Shown piece by piece: positions 7,290 to 9,774 of a stretch of 9,774 bases of DNA. A program made the translations under genes and the position numbers. Origin of the DNA: Campylobacterota bacterium. Lineage in GTDB: Bacteria > Campylobacterota > Campylobacteria > Campylobacterales > SZUA-545. The DNA is taken from positions 1 to 9,774 of the forward strand of contig BNUO01000071.1 of NCBI GenBank assembly GCA_025997415.1, read 5' to 3'. The notes beneath the pieces are model-generated. The model saw only the letters and a list, made by a program, of their open reading frames with translations. It was not told where the DNA came from and did no database searches. The number at the start of each line of letters is the position of its first letter. Positions within the stretch are counted from its first letter, which is position 1.

Positions 7290-7366
7290 GTCATTCTGAG
7301 GAGCGAAGCGACGAAGAATCTCAAGGCGAATAGAGATCTTCGGTTGGGGAGCAGCCTCAGAATGAC
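7290..7366. repeat. 77-bp nested hairpin unit of the repeat cluster
   Basis: GTCATTCTGAGG (7290-7301) and CCTCAGAATGAC (7355-7366) form a perfect 12-bp outer stem. Inside it GAAGAATCTC (7313-7322) and GAGATCTTC (7333-7341) form a second stem with one bulged base. The unit would fold into a long interrupted hairpin and could also halt transcription from the upstream adaptor gene, although no T tract follows. Confidence 0.65.
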
Positions 7367-7494
7367 GAGTGTTTAAGATCAAAACCATAACAGTCAAGCG
7401 CTATGTAGACGGCGCGGAACAGCCTATAAGCGGTGCGGTAACTTGGAGCGTGGCTTCAGACATAAGCGCATTGCCATCTACCGTGAGGGGGTAG
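7366..7494 (+). pseudogene. Short decayed coding fragment, possibly from an Ig-like surface protein
   Basis: An open frame starting just after a stop at 7363-7365 reads RVFKIKTITVKRYVDGAEQPI then SGAVTWSVASDISALPSTVRG and ends at TAG 7492. The string ITVKR..DG....SGAVTWSVASD resembles one strand pair of a bacterial Ig-like (Big_2-type) domain, where VTWSSSD is typical. A GTG at 7369 could start it but has no ribosome-binding site. Shortly before the stop, another frame becomes open (AIYREGVAQEAD then TAG at about 7509), suggesting a frameshifted remnant. At about 40 residues this is a fragment, not a functional gene; the domain assignment is tentative. Confidence 0.3.
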
Positions 7495-7544
7495 CGCAGG
7501 AGGCGGACTAGTTGCGAGTACCGCACATAATATTAAAAAAATAC

Positions 7545-7550
7545 TATACT
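7545..7550 (+). promoter_or_regulatory. -10 element for the DUF4422 gene
   Basis: TATACT within a strongly AT-rich stretch (7527-7550, including an A7 run) 37 bases upstream of the ATG. The following leader carries GAAAGG at 7576-7581, six bases before the start. The AT-rich run upstream resembles the T/A-periodic promoters of Campylobacterota. Confidence 0.45.
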
Positions 7551-7587
7551 CTGCTAGACAAAGTTAGCTTCAAAAGAAAGGCGTGTC

Positions 7588-9066
7588 ATGGCGACAAAAA
7601 TTTACATCATCCATCATCAAGCTGAAAAGTATCCTGTATTTGCTAATAATGTGGTTACTCCGATTTTGGCGGGGCAAGTTGGCGAAAGGGGCGTGCGCGT
7701 CCCCTTAAAAGATACTGAAGGCAGAGATTGCATAAGAGACGAAGCAAGGCAGGATCTTTACAGCGAATTTACGGCGTTGTGGTGGGTATGGAAAAATGCG
7801 GAACACAAACCCGATGATATCGTGGGTTTTATGCATTATCGCTCTTTTTTGGATTTAAACAACGGTCAGAGACCAAGAAATGCCTTTGCCTTTGAAAACC
7901 GCTACGGGTACACCGAAGAAAAAATACGCAAGTTTATGGATGGGACGGATAGGGTTGATCATTTAGGGCGTAAATCTGGCGGCAATGGTGTGGATATCCT
8001 TACTTCCGAACCGCTTCTATTACCACCGAATTTATTTGCACAATTTGATAGTTGTTGCCCCATAGTACCTCTCCTATTTGATAAAACAAAACTCTATCTG
8101 TCTAGGGACGCTAGATTTTCCGGATTAGCCGGGTATTTTGATCAGCATTTTTATAGAAATAGTATTGGCTTTTATAAATGTTTATTTATTTGGAAATATA
8201 GTGTTTTCAGCCAGTTTTGCGAATTTTTATTTTATATACTTGACAGCCTTTTTGCAGACACTGATGTTCAAACTGCATTAAGTACACTTGAAAATATAAA
8301 AGGGCCGGATAGGGCTGAAACGCAAAAACGCACCAAATTCCGCTTGTTCGCGTTTTTGGGCGAAAGGTTGTCATCGCTATTTATTGCTTATAGTTGTTTG
8401 TCAGGCAAAGTGGGGTTAGCTCCCCGCGTACATTATGAAAAACTTAGCGACCTGATTAAGCAGGTGTATCCGTGCGTAAGGGATAGGCACGGGCGCGAAT
8501 TTAAGCCGCTGTTTAGGATGTTTAGCCATAAACACGACACCCATATAGCCGTAAGCGACTACAATGAATTGGATAGCCTGCTGGCTGAGGGCAAAGAATT
8601 TCACTTTGAGGGGTTATTGGGTTATTGCATCGGCGATAAGAGTAAATATGGTCCTGAAACATTTATTCCCGAAGGGCTTCCTGAAAGACTTCCCGAAAGA
8701 TTTAAAAGAAGCTATCCAACTACAAAACCACTATATAGATTAAAACGGGACGGGTCAAAGACAAAATATTATTATGACACCATTGTTCAACCTGGTCAAT
8801 GGAGCATTAAAATTGGCGATATTGAATATAATTACAATAATTGTAAACCCGATGGCGTTTTAGGTTATGTAGGGGCAAGCGGTTATAAAAGATTTGAATC
8901 AGACAATATGTATGGGATGTGTATGGTGTATCACGGATATTTTGGGTATTTATGTGCTACCGAAGCTGAAGCCAAAGCCATAGTCAAAGCTATGGGCGGT
9001 GGCGAAATTGCGGGGCTTGGCAGTTTATATAATATCTTTTTTGACCAGGATATGGAGCTCATGTAG
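7588..9066 (+). CDS. DUF4422-type glycosyltransferase with C-terminal repeat domain
   Basis: Predicted cytoplasmic glycosyltransferase of the DUF4422 family, whose genes usually sit in capsule, LPS or glycan clusters; 492 aa. The DUF4422 part covers about residues 1-270: KIYIIHHQ opening (4-11), VVTPILAGQ (22-30), the segment FTALWWVWKN (61-70), IVGFMHYRSF (78-87), then the Cys/Phe-rich FCEFLFYILD (210-219) and FLGERLSSLFIAY (256-268), all in family order. After residue 300 the protein differs from plain DUF4422 proteins. Two related blocks are visible: PLFR at 307-310 leading to GLLGY 342-346, and PLYR at 381-384 leading to GVLGY 423-427, with a third partial one to about 470. They resemble the DUF5648-type repeat (YRxY...E..L......EGxxGY) often found on surface or secreted proteins. 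LPER is duplicated at 364-371. No signal peptide. The gene is more AT-rich than its flanks and lacks CGATCG, suggesting transfer. It stands alone, beside repeats and with no other glycan genes. Confidence 0.82.
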   Translation: MATKIYIIHHQAEKYPVFANNVVTPILAGQVGERGVRVPLKDTEGRDCIRDEARQDLYSEFTALWWVWKNAEHKPDDIVGFMHYRSFLDLNNGQRPRNAFAFENRYGYTEEKIRKFMDGTDRVDHLGRKSGGNGVDILTSEPLLLPPNLFAQFDSCCPIVPLLFDKTKLYLSRDARFSGLAGYFDQHFYRNSIGFYKCLFIWKYSVFSQFCEFLFYILDSLFADTDVQTALSTLENIKGPDRAETQKRTKFRLFAFLGERLSSLFIAYSCLSGKVGLAPRVHYEKLSDLIKQVYPCVRDRHGREFKPLFRMFSHKHDTHIAVSDYNELDSLLAEGKEFHFEGLLGYCIGDKSKYGPETFIPEGLPERLPERFKRSYPTTKPLYRLKRDGSKTKYYYDTIVQPGQWSIKIGDIEYNYNNCKPDGVLGYVGASGYKRFESDNMYGMCMVYHGYFGYLCATEAEAKAIVKAMGGGEIAGLGSLYNIFFDQDMELM

Positions 9067-9075
9067 CCATATAAA

Positions 9076-9153
9076 ACCAGACCCTATGATCGCAAGGAGT
9101 TGGTTATTTACAAATGCCATTCTTGCGGGAGTAGGGCAGGTCGCATTTTTTTT
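9076..9153. terminator. Long imperfect hairpin with T8, between convergent genes
   Basis: CCCTA (9082-9086) pairs with TAGGG (9132-9136), and CGCAAG (9091-9096) with CTTGCG (9122-9127), separated by a symmetric 4x4 internal loop; ACC/GGT (9076-9078 and 9139-9141) may extend it. Four bases later comes a run of eight T (9146-9153), giving a rho-independent terminator for the DUF4422 gene. On the opposite strand the stem is followed by TTTTAT, so it may also terminate the convergent DUF134 gene. Confidence 0.55.
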
Positions 9154-9163
9154 CATTCAGTTG

Positions 9164-9727
9164 TTACAGTTCAGCGGCGATCGATTCTAGCGTGGTTGCT
9201 GTGGTGATCATAACGCTGATCTCTTTTTCTGCAAGCCGTGTTTTGAGTTTCGCGCCGATCGCGCGGCAGACTACAATGCTAACGCCCTCAAGCAGATCGA
9301 TCAGCGCCTCTTCTTTGCTTGGATTCTCCTCAAATCGCATCGCTTTGATCTTGCCCGCTTCGATCGTCGCAATGACGATCAACTTCGCGCTCAAAATATC
9401 CGTGCCGATCGAAAATCGATCATCGGAAGGGTAGGCGGCTTGGAACGCTGCCTGCGGCATTTCAACTGCGATCGGCTTGCCAAAAAGTAGCAGCGCGGCG
9501 GTTTTTTTGCGCGCCGCAGTCAAGAGGCGCGAGAAGGTTGGACGGGTGATCTTTAGCTGCGCGGCGGCGATCTCGTGATGTAGATCTTGGTAGTCGGCAA
9601 GCCGCAACGCTCCCAGCTCTTCAGCACTCAAAATCGACGGTTCTTTTTCGTGGCTGCCCTGTGCATAAAAACTCCTGAAAATCGGTCTAAACAGCGTAAC
9701 CGCCTGCGTTCGTTTCCTGCCTCGCAT
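9164..9727 (-). CDS. DUF134 (UPF0251) helix-turn-helix protein fused to a NifX/NafY-like domain
   Basis: Predicted DNA-binding protein with a cofactor-binding-like domain, 187 aa. Residues 1-85 match DUF134/UPF0251: a basic start MRGRKR, LSAEELGALRLADYQDLHHEIAA (about 33-55), and a sigma-like HTH recognition part LKITRPTFSRLLTAARKKTA (58-77). Residues 104-187 match the dinitrogenase iron-molybdenum cofactor family (Nitro_FeMo-Co, ribonuclease-H-like fold): FSIGTDILSAKLIVI, then a helix ALIDLLEG, VSIVVCRAIGAKLKTRL and a final alpha/beta unit. This two-domain order is known for some DUF134 proteins; their role is unknown, though metal- or cofactor-responsive regulation is a fair inference. Start chosen at 9727 because AAAGGAAAG precedes it; an in-frame ATG at 9763 would overlap the predicted -10 box. 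The cysteines usually found near the DUF134 N-terminus are absent. No nif genes are visible nearby. Confidence 0.8.
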   Translation of the reverse strand: MRGRKRTQAVTLFRPIFRSFYAQGSHEKEPSILSAEELGALRLADYQDLHHEIAAAQLKITRPTFSRLLTAARKKTAALLLFGKPIAVEMPQAAFQAAYPSDDRFSIGTDILSAKLIVIATIEAGKIKAMRFEENPSKEEALIDLLEGVSIVVCRAIGAKLKTRLAEKEISVMITTATTLESIAAEL

Positions 9728-9745
9728 ATGCTTTCCTTTTGTGCA

Positions 9746-9767
9746 ATTTGAACAAATGCTCATAATA
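9746..9767 (-). promoter_or_regulatory. -10 box with overlapping palindrome upstream of the DUF134 gene
   Basis: On the minus strand TATTAT (9767-9762) could be a -10 box; five bases on lies the palindrome ATTTG-TT-CAAAT (9757-9746), covering the expected transcription start. It sits between promoter and ribosome-binding site, a typical place for an autoregulatory operator. The palindrome is seen directly; its role is inferred. Confidence 0.35.
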
Positions 9768-9774
9768 CGATCAT

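Larger units (their letters stand above)
7091..7366. repeat. Modular dispersed-type repeat bounded by inverted GTCATTCTGAG ends
   Basis: The 11-mer GTCATTCTGAG occurs at 7091-7101 and 7290-7300 in direct orientation and as its exact complement at 7356-7366, so the outer copies form 11-bp inverted ends of a 276-bp block. Both direct copies run on into a GCGA.GAAGAATCTCA motif (ending near 7117 and 7322). Between them is a 160-bp unit holding a TTTACTT/AAGTAAA pair (7130-7136 and 7172-7178) enclosing a CGGT-CATTT-ACCG hairpin, then the 7265-7285 palindrome. Such GTCATTCTGAG...GAAGAATCTC palindromic repeats recur in many unrelated draft genomes in my recollection; they code for no transposase and resemble REP/MITE-like elements. 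No target-site duplication is visible. Copy number in this genome cannot be judged here. Confidence 0.65.

Noticed and set aside
7091..7366. CRISPR array
   Set aside because: The repeated 11-mers are few, unevenly spaced and partly inverted, and there are no regular spacers or cas genes.
8999..9190. Plus-strand open frame overlapping the DUF4422 end
   Set aside because: It runs through the DUF4422 C-terminus and the terminator hairpin with its T8 tract; no ribosome-binding site or recognisable sequence.
9728..9763. Upstream ATG giving the DUF134 protein a CSNC-containing N-terminal extension
   Set aside because: The ATG overlaps the predicted -10 box, while the ATG at 9727 has a strong AAAGGAAAG site and gives the usual basic DUF134 N-terminus.

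Overview
The window looks like part of a chromosome from a Gram-negative bacterium, most likely a Campylobacterota (Helicobacter/Sulfurimonas-like) lineage. This rests on a very short ExbB (140 aa) and ExbD (130 aa) pair and on promoters that show an extended -10 of the TGnTAnAAT type without a recognisable -35. I can name no genus. The native part of the window is full of the palindrome CGATCG (roughly 30 copies counted by eye).

Layout. At the left edge is the N-terminal two thirds of NBD1 plus the linker start of an ABC-F ATPase (minus strand, running off the edge). A short divergent promoter region separates it from a plus-strand three-gene unit: an integral-membrane M48/Ste24-like zinc protease, exbB and exbD, with overlapping ends. 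After a promoter comes typA/bipA, the ribosome-associated GTPase. typA converges on a membrane-anchored metallo-beta-lactamase-fold hydrolase (minus strand), with a hairpin in the 29 bp between them. The hydrolase is divergent from a secreted HlyD/RND-type periplasmic adaptor.

Positions 7060-9160 look like an accessory insertion. They hold a modular palindromic repeat (7091-7366), a short decayed coding fragment (7366-7494), and a 492-aa DUF4422-type glycosyltransferase with an unusual C-terminal repeat domain. This stretch is more AT-rich than its flanks and contains no CGATCG. It ends in a hairpin plus T8 terminator. The right edge carries, on the minus strand, a DUF134 helix-turn-helix protein fused to a NifX/NafY-like (Nitro_FeMo-Co) domain, with a small palindrome at its predicted transcription start.

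Functionally the native genes are housekeeping and envelope functions: translation rescue or quality control (ABC-F, TypA), membrane proteolysis (M48), energising of outer-membrane transport (ExbBD, here without an adjacent tonB), phospholipid- or lactone-type hydrolysis (MBL) and efflux (adaptor without an adjacent pump). The accessory segment adds a probable surface-glycan enzyme. I saw no tRNA, rRNA, CRISPR array, transposase or defence cassette. The points most worth a second look are the glycosyltransferase fusion, the repeat cluster, the CGATCG distribution and a possible leaderless mRNA for the MBL gene.
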